6,732 nucleotides of DNA. Source: Anaerolineales bacterium (GTDB taxonomy: Bacteria; Chloroflexota; Anaerolineae; Anaerolineales; UBA4823). The stretch's first letter is position 1; each line of letters opens with the position of its first letter. The stretch covers positions 1 to 6,732 of the forward strand of contig JAOAHK010000142.1 in the NCBI GenBank assembly GCA_026415275.1, given 5' to 3'. Shown in pieces: positions 1 through 6,172 of the stretch. Below the pieces are notes generated by a model. That model had not been told where the DNA came from and searched no databases. It saw only the letters and a list, made by a program, of their open reading frames with translations. Made by a program: the position numbers and the translations under genes.

Positions 1-640
1 CAGTATGGATCAGGCGCGGGGCACCACCTTCCTCAAGTTTTTGACGGAGGTAACGCACATAAACTTCAATGATATTGCTAGCACCGCCGAAGTCATAACC
101 CCAAACGCGGTCAAAGATTGTATCTCGATCCAACACTTGGCGGGGGTTGCGCATAAAAAGTTCCAAGAGTTCATACTCTTTTGCCGTCAAAGAGATCACT
201 CGATCTCCGCGTTTAGCCTGCCGGGCGCCTGTATCGAGGGTAAGGTCGGCAAAGCGCAGGATTTGGGGTTGAGCTGGTTGAGCTCGGCGTAATAATGCCC
301 GTACGCGGGCGAGCAGTTCATCCAATTCAAAGGGCTTAACCATATAATCATCGGCGCCCATATCTAATCCCTGAATGCGGTCGGTAACCGTGTCTTTGGC
401 GGTTAGAATCAAGATGGGTACAGGACCTCCTGCTCTCAAGCGACGACAGACCTCCAGACCATCCATGCCAGGAAGCATCAGGTCTAAGATGACCACATCG
501 GGGGGATTGTCACGAGCCATGGCTAATCCACTTGGCCCATCCATGGCGGTATCCACTTCATAACCCTCGTAAGCTAAACCGCGTCTAAGTAGCTTTAGGA
601 TTTGTTCATCATCTTCAATGACCAACACCCTTGTGCTCAT
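1..640 (-). CDS. OmpR/PhoB-family response regulator, 3' end cut by the window edge
   Basis: DNA-binding response regulator of a two-component system. Translation from the ATG at 640 gives 213 residues and runs off the window. The receiver domain (about 1-118) has the acidic pocket E9-D10-D11, phospho-acceptor D53 in [12 protein letters not shown]80 in the LTAKD segment and K102 in the VKPF motif. The winged-helix output domain (about 127 onward) has [12 protein letters not shown] and ends at RLIHT. Family members usually continue with a V-R-G-V-G-Y-x-L strand, so only about 10-15 residues are missing. An AAAGGTAAAGGTGAAC stretch upstream supplies the ribosome binding site. The gene starts 16 bases after the rpe stop, so it probably shares a transcript with rpe and rpiA. 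The partner histidine kinase is not in the window and could lie beyond position 1. Regulator class is certain; target genes and signal cannot be inferred. Confidence 0.95.
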   Translation of the reverse strand, partial: MSTRVLVIEDDEQILKLLRRGLAYEGYEVDTAMDGPSGLAMARDNPPDVVILDLMLPGMDGLEVCRRLRAGGPVPILILTAKDTVTDRIQGLDMGADDYMVKPFELDELLARVRALLRRAQPAQPQILRFADLTLDTGARQAKRGDRVISLTAKEYELLELFMRNPRQVLDRDTIFDRVWGYDFGGASNIIEVYVRYLRQKLEEGGAPRLIHT

Positions 641-656
641 GTTCACCTTTACCTTT

Positions 657-1340
657 CTATGCCATTCCTCGTTCGATGGCGGACTCCAATGCCTTAATAT
701 TATCAGAAATTGATGCATTGGAGTTGAACACAGCAGATCCGGCAACCAGAATCGTTGCCCCAGCTTCGACGACTTCCTTGGCGGTTGTTGGGGCTATCCC
801 GCCATCTACTTCGATTTCGACTCTCGATAAAGCGCGTTCGGTTAACATTTGCTTGAGTCGAGCAATTTTTGCTGTGCTACTCGGGATGTAGGATTGACCG
901 CCGAATCCAGGGTTGACAGACATAATCAGGACCAGATCGACCTCAGGGAGAATTTCTTCGATAGTGCTCAAGGACGTGGCTGGATTTAGAGTTACTCCCG
1001 CTTTGATCCCGCCAGCGTGAATTTGTTGGATTACGCGATGCAAATGGGGACAAGCTTCGACATGCACGGTGAGCAGGTCAGCGCCTGCCCTTGTGAAGTC
1101 ATCAATATACCGCTCGGGATGTGCGATCATCAGGTGCACGTCAAGGAGAATTCCGAGCTCTCTTGCAAGCGGTTTGAGCGCGCTAACCACAAGAGGACCC
1201 ACAGTAATATTGGGGACAAAATGTCCATCCATCACGTCTATATGGATGATGTCAACTCCAGCTTCGGCAGCTTGACGAACTTCTTCCCCAAGGCGGGCGA
1301 AATTTGCGGAAAGGATCGAAGGTGCGATGCGAACTTTCAT
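657..1340 (-). CDS. rpe: Ribulose-phosphate 3-epimerase
   Basis: Interconverts D-ribulose 5-phosphate and D-xylulose 5-phosphate in the pentose phosphate pathway (cytosol). The 227-residue product has the full TIM-barrel length for the family. Visible motifs are the opening [13 protein letters not shown] (6-18), [12 protein letters not shown] (33-44) with metal ligand H33 and catalytic D35, VHLMI with H69, the phosphate-side loop VNPGFGGQ (142-149), and VDGGI with the second catalytic acid D179, followed by the AGSAVF phosphate-binding turn (200-205). All expected catalytic residues are present. The ATG overlaps the rpiA stop by four bases (ATGA), and the end of rpiA holds a GAGG ribosome binding site eight bases upstream, indicating translational coupling. 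The two enzymes share ribulose 5-phosphate as substrate, so pairing them is logical. Confidence 0.98.
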   Translation of the reverse strand: MKVRIAPSILSANFARLGEEVRQAAEAGVDIIHIDVMDGHFVPNITVGPLVVSALKPLARELGILLDVHLMIAHPERYIDDFTRAGADLLTVHVEACPHLHRVIQQIHAGGIKAGVTLNPATSLSTIEEILPEVDLVLIMSVNPGFGGQSYIPSSTAKIARLKQMLTERALSRVEIEVDGGIAPTTAKEVVEAGATILVAGSAVFNSNASISDNIKALESAIERGMA

Positions 1341-2023
1341 CGCTTTGCCTCAAGTTTGCGGATACCATTTGGACTAGCGACAATCACAAGGCTAGCCATT
1401 CCTAGAAATAGACCGTGTTCAACAATCCCCGCTCGCCAAGCCAATTTTTCCGCCAAAGCGTAAGCATCTGGGATGCCATTTTCGAACCAACATTTGGCGA
1501 GGTAATTTCCGTTATCAGTTGTTACTGGCGTTCCATCGGTTTCCAGCCATAGTTCTGCTTTACATCCTAAGCTGTTCAACCACCGAATATGTGCTTTGGC
1601 TGCATATGGAACGATCTCGACCGGCAGAGGACCTTTCGTACCAAGTTTGGGCACTAGTTTCGAGTCATCTACCACAACAATAAAGTGACTTGTATGGCTT
1701 TCCACAATTTTCTCGCGCAACAATGCTCGCCCAAGCCCCTTAATAAGGTTCAATTGCGGATCGACCTCATCAGCTCCATCCACTACTAAATCCAACTCGG
1801 AAACCTCGTCCAGACTAATCAGAGGTATTTTCAATGCACGTGCTCGCGAGGCGGTTTTTTCAGAGGTGGGCACGCCATGAATGTCCTTCAACTCGCCTTG
1901 TTTCAACTTTTCTCCAAGCAGATCAACGAAATAACTTGTGGTGGAACCGGTGCCTAGTCCGATCATCATCCCACTTTGAACGTATTCCAGAGCGGCAGCA
2001 GCAGCTTGAGCCTTAAGATCCAT
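1337..2023 (-). CDS. rpiA: Ribose-5-phosphate isomerase A
   Basis: Interconverts ribose 5-phosphate and ribulose 5-phosphate (pentose phosphate pathway, nucleotide precursor supply). The 228-residue protein is of normal family length. Motifs in order: GLGTGST phosphate loop (22-28), VPTSE (51-55), DGADEVD (82-88) with the active-site acids D82 and D85, the lysine loop with K95, catalytic-base E104 in [16 protein letters not shown] (119-128), PLPVEI (132-137), DNGNYLA (170-176) and [10 protein letters not shown] (201-210). The lysine loop reads [11 protein letters not shown] where many RpiA proteins have KGGGGALLREK; K95 and E104 themselves are kept, so activity is expected. The ATG at 2023 has an AAGGAG ribosome binding site six bases upstream. 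It starts 23 bases after the cytochrome gene stop and overlaps rpe by four bases. Confidence 0.97.
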   Translation of the reverse strand: MDLKAQAAAAALEYVQSGMMIGLGTGSTTSYFVDLLGEKLKQGELKDIHGVPTSEKTASRARALKIPLISLDEVSELDLVVDGADEVDPQLNLIKGLGRALLREKIVESHTSHFIVVVDDSKLVPKLGTKGPLPVEIVPYAAKAHIRWLNSLGCKAELWLETDGTPVTTDNGNYLAKCWFENGIPDAYALAEKLAWRAGIVEHGLFLGMASLVIVASPNGIRKLEAKR

Positions 2024-2046
2024 GAGAGTCTCCTTAGGAATGGGTT

Positions 2047-2460
2047 TTATTTTAGGGTAAGCATAAATGCAATCAGCGCGTCAATCTCTTCTGGGGCTAG
2101 ATCTTTTCCATAGTTTGGATACATGACGCCAGCCGGGTATCCTTCCATCAAGTGTTTATCCGGTTCTAAAATAGCCTGCCGCAGAAAGGCTTCAGCGCTC
2201 ATACCGGGTACAGCAGTTTGCGCATAGGTAGCAATCCCAGCTAGACTGGGCCCGACCAAATTTTTGCCTGATTCTAAGGAGTGGCATACGACGCAGCCAG
2301 GGGCTTTGTTTTCCCCAATCATACTTAATTCAAATAAGGCTTTGCCGCGTTGAACAGGGTCTGAGTTGACTTGAGGTTGGTTTGCTGGGCTGGACGAACA
2401 GCCAACCAAACCAAGTAGGGCTGAAATCAGAATGGCATAAATGATTGGATGAGATTTCAT
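2047..2460 (-). CDS. Monohaem c-type cytochrome, predicted lipoprotein
   Basis: Small electron carrier anchored on the outer face of the cytoplasmic membrane. The 137-residue product begins with a basic end and hydrophobic stretch (IIYAILISALLGLVG), then a lipobox L18-V19-G20-C21, so C21 should be lipidated after signal peptidase II cleavage. A Ser/Pro/Asn/Gln linker (about 22-34) leads to a class I cytochrome c domain with the haem-attachment motif C56-V-V-C59-H60, the LVGPSLAGI segment (68-76), and M113 in GVMYPNYG as likely sixth haem ligand. The C-terminal helix EEIDALIAFMLTL (124-136) is typical. The start has a GAGGAG ribosome binding site. It resembles subunit-II-associated or photosynthetic and respiratory cytochromes c, but no oxidase or cytochrome bc gene is nearby, so its redox partner is unknown. 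It leads the rpiA-rpe-regulator set, an unusual companion for pentose phosphate enzymes. Confidence 0.93.
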   Translation of the reverse strand: MKSHPIIYAILISALLGLVGCSSSPANQPQVNSDPVQRGKALFELSMIGENKAPGCVVCHSLESGKNLVGPSLAGIATYAQTAVPGMSAEAFLRQAILEPDKHLMEGYPAGVMYPNYGKDLAPEEIDALIAFMLTLK

Positions 2461-2510
2461 AATCTCCTCTTCTTGTTGCAGATTTCAATGCTGAACGGAT
2501 GTTTATTCGT

Positions 2511-2516
2511 ATTATA
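2511..2516 (-). promoter_or_regulatory. Candidate -10 box for the cytochrome-rpiA-rpe-regulator unit
   Basis: Read on the minus strand, the 295-base gap upstream of the cytochrome start holds a consensus TATAAT about 50 bases before the ATG. I find no convincing -35 at 16-18 bases (the nearest match, TTGCCC, is 22 bases away), so the call rests on the -10 alone plus the terminator just upstream, which makes a fresh promoter necessary. The surrounding ATTATAAT is self-complementary, so a TATAAT also reads on the plus strand. Apart from the rplL terminator, nothing else in 2461-2755 could be supported. Confidence 0.45.
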
Positions 2517-2686
2517 ATCCAGCCACAGATTCCCTCAGGGGCAAGTTTGTTTTCCTGTGAATCCTGAATGTTGACTTCGATTAGTAGATGTTATAGACAA
2601 AGTTCGTGTGGCGATCAAGGTTTATGGGTAGTTTTGTAGCTCAAGTGGTAAATTTACAATCTACGTCTATAGCAAACGAGCGCAAG

Positions 2687-2724
2687 AGAAAAATAAGTAG
2701 GTCGAAATTCATTTCGACCTACTT
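2687..2724 (-). terminator. Intrinsic terminator after rplL
   Basis: A perfect 14-bp inverted repeat (AAGTAGGTCGAAAT at 2695-2708 and its complement at 2711-2724) with a two-base centre is followed, in the minus direction, by ATTTTTCT (T run at 2689-2693). It lies about 30 bases beyond the rplL stop and is well placed to end the ribosomal protein transcript. The stem's A/T-rich ends let the effective loop be 4-6 bases. On the plus strand the trailing T tract is poorer (TTTCTT). Confidence 0.85.
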
Positions 2725-2755
2725 TCTTGAAGATCGATTAGGTCAAAGATATCGA

Positions 2756-3142
2756 TTACTTTACTTCGACCACAGCGCCGGCAGCTTCTAGTTTAGCTTT
2801 AGCGTCGTTGGCGACCTCTTTGCTGACTGCTTCGAGGACTTTAGAGCCAGGCGTTTCAGCAACGTCTTTGGCTTCTTTCAGGCCTAAGTTGGTGAGTTGG
2901 CGGATGGTCTTGATGACTTCGATCTTCTTCGGGCCGGCATCTTTGATGATCACATCAAATTCGGTTTTCTCCTCTTCCTCAGGTACCGGGGCTGCAGTGG
3001 CGGTTGCTGGTCCAACGGCTGCCACAGCTACGGGAGCTGCTGCCGAGACGCCCCATTTTTCTTCTAGTTTCTTGACGAGTTCTGCAGCTTCTAAGACACT
3101 CAAACTGCTAAGTTCTTCGACTAATTTTTCTAAATCTGCCAT
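2756..3142 (-). CDS. rplL: Ribosomal protein L7/L12 (bL12)
   Basis: Stalk protein of the 50S subunit that recruits and activates translational GTPases; dimers attach to the L10 tail. From ATG 3142 it has 128 residues: N-terminal dimerisation domain (about 1-33), an Ala/Pro/Val-rich hinge (about 34-55), an EEEEK junction, and the globular C-terminal domain (about 60-128) with [22 protein letters not shown]. An in-frame TTG lies two codons upstream, but the AAGGAG site is about seven bases from the ATG and only about two from the TTG, so the ATG is preferred. The segment after LKEAKD reads [15 protein letters not shown] where the family usually has LVE..P..VKEGVSK; length is unchanged. It follows rplJ by 70 bases and is the last gene before the terminator. 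Confidence 0.98.
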   Translation of the reverse strand: MADLEKLVEELSSLSVLEAAELVKKLEEKWGVSAAAPVAVAAVGPATATAAPVPEEEEKTEFDVIIKDAGPKKIEVIKTIRQLTNLGLKEAKDVAETPGSKVLEAVSKEVANDAKAKLEAAGAVVEVK

Positions 3143-3212
3143 TTTCAATCTCCTTTTTTCAATAAATTCTTGGTTGGTTTTTTTATTCTGTCTGCATAGA
3201 AGAATGTTTGAC

Positions 3213-3755
3213 TTATGCCGCAGAGGTAACTGCTTGGCTGTCCTTCTCTGAATATGCCTTCAGCACTGCTGCAATCCGCCGTCCGGGTTCGGCGAGGATC
3301 CTAGCCAGTTGGCTGGCTGGAGCCAAAATTGTTCCCAACAATTGACCGCGCATGACCGGCAAGGGCGGTAGTTCAGAAAGAGCTTGGACATTTTCCGCCG
3401 AAAGCAGTTGTTGTTTTAGGTAGCCGCCTTTGACCACCAAAGCTGGGTTGGTGCGGTTAAATTCATAAATGGCTTTTGCCAACGCTGGGGGGTCTTGAAA
3501 GGCAAAGGCTATGGCGGTGGAGCCGCTGAATAAGCTTTCATCCATAGAGAACCCGGCATCCTTGAAGGCAATGCGTGCAAGGGTGTTCTTCACGACGTGA
3601 AATTCACCACCGCATTGTCGCACCCGATGACGCAGATCGTCAATTTGCTTCATGTTCAAGCCGGTGAATTGGGTGAAGTACATCGCCTCGCTGCGCGCAA
3701 CCCAGTCTTGGAGCAGCGCGACCACCTCGTTTTTTCTTTCTTTTGAAATTGCCAA
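3213..3755 (-). CDS. rplJ: Ribosomal protein L10 (uL10)
   Basis: Base of the L7/L12 stalk; its N-terminal domain binds 23S rRNA with L11 and its C-terminal helix carries L12 dimers. The product has 180 residues, a normal length. Visible family features are the N-terminal helix with [11 protein letters not shown] (5-15), [13 protein letters not shown] (30-42), VVKNTLAR (54-61), the GSTAIAF turn (78-84), [15 protein letters not shown] (129-143), and the closing alanine-rich helix. The start codon is TTG: no in-frame ATG occurs before residue 25, and an AAGGAGGT site lies at 3764-3771. The gene is preceded by an L10 leader and terminator, so L10 with L12 is expected to limit its own transcription. 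Confidence 0.98.
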   Translation of the reverse strand: MAISKERKNEVVALLQDWVARSEAMYFTQFTGLNMKQIDDLRHRVRQCGGEFHVVKNTLARIAFKDAGFSMDESLFSGSTAIAFAFQDPPALAKAIYEFNRTNPALVVKGGYLKQQLLSAENVQALSELPPLPVMRGQLLGTILAPASQLARILAEPGRRIAAVLKAYSEKDSQAVTSAA

Positions 3756-3773
3756 AGGGTTTTACCTCCTTTC

Positions 3774-3903
3774 TAATAAAAAATCTTTGCCTCGCCAAAC
3801 GACAGGCAAAGATTCTTCTCCCCAAATCGGGTGATGACAAGAGAAGTCTCTTCACCTAGGCAGGAAATTAAGCCCGAACGGGCACCTGCTGTCTTTGGCG
3901 AAG
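3774..3903 (-). ncRNA. Ribosomal protein L10 leader (cis-regulatory attenuator of rplJ-rplL)
   Basis: The rplA-rplJ gap carries the recognisable L10-leader core, read on the minus strand as AGACAGCAGGTGCCC then GGGCTTAATTTCCTGCC then TAGG (3857-3894). GCAGG pairs with CCTGC, enclosing a GCCC/GGGC hairpin. An outer helix forms between CTTCGCC (3897-3903) and GGTGAAG (3850-3856, one G-T wobble); the unpaired AAAGACA opposite CTA between the helices resembles a kink-turn. The same upstream strand, TCGCCAAAGACAG (3889-3901), can instead pair with CTGTCGTTTGGCGA (3792-3805) inside the terminator with a single bulge. Protein binding would therefore favour termination, and its absence readthrough. 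The family is established; these pairings were worked out by eye and not computed. Confidence 0.9.
3778..3814 (-). terminator. Conditional intrinsic terminator in the L10 leader
   Basis: On the minus strand AATCTTTGCCT (3804-3814) pairs perfectly over 11 bp with AGGCAAAGATT (3782-3792), with an 11-base loop, followed by TTTTATT. It sits immediately before the rplJ ribosome binding site, so unconditional termination would silence rplJ and rplL; it must be partial or controlled. Its loop and 3' arm are the target of the competing antiterminator pairing. Confidence 0.85.
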
Positions 3904-3934
3904 GACAAACAGCCTGAAGCTGAATGTACCGATT

Positions 3935-4654
3935 TTATTCGCGCACGACCATCGCCTGCGCCTGAATGGGATCAACTTTGATGCCGGGACCCATGGTGGC
4001 GCTCAAAGTGACCCGTTTGATATAAGTTCCTTTTGTAGCCGCCGGCTTCGCTTTGCGCACGGCTTCAATAAGGGCAGCCATATTATCATACAGTTTGCCG
4101 CTGTCAAAGGAAACCTTTCCGATCGGAACATGTAAATTAGCGGTTTTATCAACGCGAAATTCGACACGCCCGGCTTTGGCTTCTTTGACCACACGAGGGA
4201 TGTCCGCTGGCATGACCACCGTGCCCGTTTTGGGGCTGGGCATTAAGCCGCGTGGTCCTAATACCTTACCCAAACGGCCAACTTTCCCCATCATCTCTTG
4301 GGTGGCGATGGCGATGTCAAAATCTGTCCATCCGGCTTGGATTTTAGCGATGGTTTCATCGTCGTCCACGATGTAGTCAGCTCCAGCTTCTCGGGCAAGG
4401 GTGGCACCTTCACCTTGAGCAAAAACCAGAACTCGCACAGTCTTGCCCAGTCCGTGTGGTAGAACGACGACATCGCGCACTTGCTGATCGGCGTGACGCG
4501 GATCTACACCAAGGCGCATGTGAACCTCGACCGTTGCATCGAAATCCGCATAAGAAGTCTCCTTGACAAGCTCGAGCGCTTCTTGGGGAGAGTAGGCTTG
4601 CTGACGGTTAACTTTTTCCGCTGCAGCGCGATATTTCTTTCCATGTTTTGCCAT
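3935..4654 (-). CDS. rplA: Ribosomal protein L1 (uL1)
   Basis: Forms the mobile L1 stalk near the ribosomal E site and, in many bacteria, represses its own operon by binding mRNA. The protein has 239 residues from ATG 4654. Hallmarks are the basic start [22 protein letters not shown] (48-60), the signature [19 protein letters not shown] (128-146; the family more often has PNPKTG), the [15 protein letters not shown] segment (166-180) and [20 protein letters not shown] (209-228). A longer in-frame reading from 4675 exists, but AAGGAG lies seven bases from the ATG at 4654 and the family begins MAKxGK, so the shorter form is chosen. The gap from rplK contains a putative L1-binding element that ends at this ribosome binding site. 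Confidence 0.98.
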   Translation of the reverse strand: MAKHGKKYRAAAEKVNRQQAYSPQEALELVKETSYADFDATVEVHMRLGVDPRHADQQVRDVVVLPHGLGKTVRVLVFAQGEGATLAREAGADYIVDDDETIAKIQAGWTDFDIAIATQEMMGKVGRLGKVLGPRGLMPSPKTGTVVMPADIPRVVKEAKAGRVEFRVDKTANLHVPIGKVSFDSGKLYDNMAALIEAVRKAKPAATKGTYIKRVTLSATMGPGIKVDPIQAQAMVVRE

Positions 4655-4666
4655 TTTGTTCTCCTT

Positions 4667-4697
4667 GTGGTGCAAACGGGTCGGAAAACCCTCCCAC
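4667..4697 (-). promoter_or_regulatory. Putative L1-binding element upstream of rplA
   Basis: On the minus strand: GTGG, GA, GGGT, loop TTTTCCG region, ACCC, GTTTGCA, CCAC. GTGG pairs with CCAC and GGGT with ACCC, leaving an asymmetric internal loop of GA opposite seven bases. This is the same plan as the element before rplK. The closing CCAC runs straight into the rplA ribosome binding site (CCACAAGGAG), so a bound protein would cover it. The match to 23S helix 76 is good on the 5' strand (GTGGGAGG) and weaker on the 3' strand. Function is inferred. Confidence 0.6.
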
Positions 4698-4703
4698 TAA
4701 CTC

Positions 4704-5129
4704 CTAGTCTACAACTTGAATGCCCATATTGCGGGCGGTTCCTTCGATTTGTTTCATCGCTCCTTCAATATCGAGCGAATTTAAGTCGGGCATCTTTAGC
4801 TCAGCAATCTCCCGAATCTGGGCACGGGTGACCTTGCCCACTTTTTCGCGCGGGGCGTTTTTTGAACCTTTGTCAATCCCAGCAGCTTTCTTGAGCAAGA
4901 CCGAAGCGGGTGGGGTTTTGAGGACAAAGGTGAATGACCCATCGGTGTAGATACTGATTTCTGCTGGAATAATCTCCCCAGCCCGGTTGGCTGTGCGAGC
5001 GTTGTATTCCTTGCAGAAAGCCATCAAGTTTATCCCATGGCCAGCTAGGGCGGGACCGATGGGTGGAGCTGGGTTTGCTTTTCCAGCTACAATTTGCAGT
5101 CTTACGATTGTTTTTAGTTTCTTTGCCAC
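4704..5129 (-). CDS. rplK: Ribosomal protein L11 (uL11)
   Basis: Binds the GTPase-associated centre of 23S rRNA and is the thiostrepton-site protein. It has 141 residues, the standard length. The N-terminal domain (about 1-72) has KLQ-like [18 protein letters not shown] with the proline pair P22-P23; the usual GPALGQHG is GPALAGHG here. The C-terminal RNA-binding domain (about 73-141) has [15 protein letters not shown] and [22 protein letters not shown], closing with EGTARNMGI. The start codon is GTG at 5129, confirmed by the [12 protein letters not shown] start and a TAGGAG ribosome binding site. It precedes rplA in the conserved rplK-rplA pair. The gap after nusG holds a putative L1-binding element touching this ribosome binding site. 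Confidence 0.98.
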   Translation of the reverse strand: MAKKLKTIVRLQIVAGKANPAPPIGPALAGHGINLMAFCKEYNARTANRAGEIIPAEISIYTDGSFTFVLKTPPASVLLKKAAGIDKGSKNAPREKVGKVTRAQIREIAELKMPDLNSLDIEGAMKQIEGTARNMGIQVVD

Positions 5130-5145
5130 AGTTCCTTTCTCCTAT

Positions 5146-5180
5146 GTGGTATTAACGGGTGAAGGGAAACACCCTCCCAC
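5146..5180 (-). promoter_or_regulatory. Putative L1-binding mRNA site upstream of rplK (23S rRNA mimic)
   Basis: On the minus strand: GTGG, GA, GGGTG, loop TTTCCCTT, CACCC, GTTAATA, CCAC. The two helices (GTGG/CCAC and GGGTG/CACCC) flank an asymmetric loop of GA opposite seven bases. The strands read GGTGGGAGG and AATACCAC, the same words I recall from bacterial 23S helix 76, where L1 binds (GGUGGGAGG and GAAAUACCACC). The closing CCAC abuts TAGGAG, the rplK ribosome binding site. L1 autoregulation of the rplK-rplA operon by rRNA mimicry is established in Escherichia coli and archaea; its use here is inferred. Confidence 0.75.
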
Positions 5181-5181
5181 C

Positions 5182-5202
5182 AAACGAGGTTTTACCTCGC
5201 TT
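5182..5202 (-). other. Small hairpin just after nusG
   Basis: Read on the minus strand, AAGCGAGGT and ACCTCGTTT form a 9-bp stem (one G-T wobble) around an AAA loop. Only three T residues follow, all inside the stem, so it is a poor terminator. It sits between the nusG stop and the putative L1 element and could be a weak terminator or a processing or stabilising stem. On the plus strand it is followed by CTTTTTCC, but no plus-strand gene needs ending there. Confidence 0.4.
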
Positions 5203-5207
5203 TTTCC

Positions 5208-5882
5208 TTATGCTTTCTCCACTTGTAAAAAGTCTAACTCGACGGGGGTTTCCCGTCCGAAAAAGTTGACCAGAACACGCACTTTCGCACGTTCCATATC
5301 GATTTCCGAGACCGTACCACGAAAATCGTTGAAGGGTCCATCGATGATCCGCACCCGCTCCCCAGGCCGAAATGTGACTTTGATGCGCGGCGCTTCTGCT
5401 TCCATCCGTTTGAGGATTTGGGCAACTTCTTCAGGGCGTAATGGGGTGGGTTGGTTGCCCATGCCGACAAAGCCAGTAACCCCGGGGGTGTTACGGACGA
5501 CATACCATGACTCTTCGGTCATGATCATGTTGACCAAAATGTAACCCGGAAAGACGCGTCGTTCGATGGTTTTCCGTTTGCCTTCCCGTACTTCAATTTC
5601 CTCTTCAGTGGGCACAACCACATCAAAGATTTTATCTTTCATGCCCATGCTTTCAATCCGTTGCTCAAGGTTATGCCGAACTTTGTTTTCGTAACCAGAA
5701 TAACAATGGACGACGTACCAAGCGCGACCATCCGATTCGGTTTGTTCACCTTCCCCGCTCGTTTCTGCACCGCTTTTGGGATTGGGAGAAGGAGATGCTT
5801 CAACCGTCAGATTCTCTAAGAAGGGAATCTCTTCTTTCTCTTTTTCTTGTTGTTGGATGTCTCGGTCGTTGGTTTCCAACAT
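5208..5882 (-). CDS. nusG: Transcription elongation and termination factor NusG
   Basis: Binds the RNA polymerase clamp, affects pausing and Rho termination, and couples transcription to translation. The 224-residue product has a core like most NusG proteins (about 170-180 residues) preceded by about 52 extra residues that are acidic and Ser/Pro/Gly-rich (QQQEKEKEEIP, SGEGEQTESDG). The NGN domain starts at W55 (AWYVVHCYSGYENKV) and includes VPTEEE (90-95), ERRVFPGYILV (107-117) and NTPGVTGFVG (131-140). The KOW domain (about 170-222) contains VRIIDGPFNDFRGTV. No methionine lies between the ATG at 5882 and the NGN domain. The ribosome binding site is weak (GAG about 13 bases upstream). It follows secE by 33 bases. 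Confidence 0.97.
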   Translation of the reverse strand: MLETNDRDIQQQEKEKEEIPFLENLTVEASPSPNPKSGAETSGEGEQTESDGRAWYVVHCYSGYENKVRHNLEQRIESMGMKDKIFDVVVPTEEEIEVREGKRKTIERRVFPGYILVNMIMTEESWYVVRNTPGVTGFVGMGNQPTPLRPEEVAQILKRMEAEAPRIKVTFRPGERVRIIDGPFNDFRGTVSEIDMERAKVRVLVNFFGRETPVELDFLQVEKA

Positions 5883-5915
5883 TGTTCTAAGCTCGCTATC
5901 TACCCAAATGGTTCT

Positions 5916-6143
5916 CTATCCACCGATTTGAAAGATCAGGGCAAACAAGCGCGAGAAGATCAGGTCAAGGAAGCCCATGACGATGCTCATCGCAAACGTA
6001 ACGGCTAAAACGATCGCAGTCAGATTGATCGCTTCTCGCCGAGTTGGCCAGTTCACTTTTTTGAGCTCACCGCTGGTTTCCCGAAAATAACGCACAATGG
6101 CGTTCGGTTGACGGCGCTCAATGCTTTTTTCTGCTTTTGCCAC
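5916..6143 (-). CDS. secE: Preprotein translocase subunit SecE
   Basis: Clamp subunit of the SecYEG membrane channel for protein export. The 75-residue, single-membrane-span form is usual outside the gamma-proteobacteria. A basic N-terminus leads to the conserved amphipathic segment GELKKVNWPTRREA (25-38), followed by one hydrophobic helix (about 41-64) and a short tail FALIFQIGG. The start is GTG at 6143; an ATG one base away is out of frame, and GGAGGT five bases upstream is a strong ribosome binding site. The tRNA-Trp-secE-nusG-rplK order is classic for bacteria and supports the call. Confidence 0.97.
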   Translation of the reverse strand: MAKAEKSIERRQPNAIVRYFRETSGELKKVNWPTRREAINLTAIVLAVTFAMSIVMGFLDLIFSRLFALIFQIGG

Positions 6144-6144
6144 A

Positions 6145-6160
6145 TTGACCTCCAGGTCAA
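6145..6160 (-). promoter_or_regulatory. Hairpin holding the secE ribosome binding site
   Basis: The minus-strand stretch TTGACCTGGAGGTCAA directly before GTG folds into a perfect 6-bp stem (TTGACC/GGTCAA) with loop TGGA. The ribosome binding site GGAGGT lies in the loop and 3' arm. Folding would mask it, so this could tune secE translation or its coupling to upstream transcription. A short stem like this could also be chance. Confidence 0.5.
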
Positions 6161-6172
6161 GTATTTACGGAC

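Noticed and set aside
2571..2597. Plus-strand TTGACT...TATAGA promoter-like pair in the gap before the cytochrome gene
   Set aside because: The spacing is 15 bases, below the usual range, and no credible plus-strand gene follows; transcription would run antisense into rplL.
2636..2680. Plus-strand GTAGCTCAAGTGGTA resembling a tRNA D arm
   Set aside because: The D stem does not close, no anticodon or T arm follows, and no acceptor stem can be paired.
2606..2791. Plus-strand open frame of 61 codons
   Set aside because: It has no ribosome binding site, crosses the rplL terminator and runs antisense into rplL.
3143..3212. Possible terminator or promoter between rplJ and rplL
   Set aside because: The 70-base gap has a T run only on the plus strand and no stem on the minus strand; rplL appears simply co-transcribed.
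2808..3251. Long plus-strand open frame opposite rplL
   Set aside because: It is the mirror of the Ala/Glu-rich rplL coding sequence, with no recognisable protein and no start signals.
4987..5544. Plus-strand open frame of 185 codons
   Set aside because: It spans rplK, the rplK leader and nusG in antisense; all three are secure minus-strand features.
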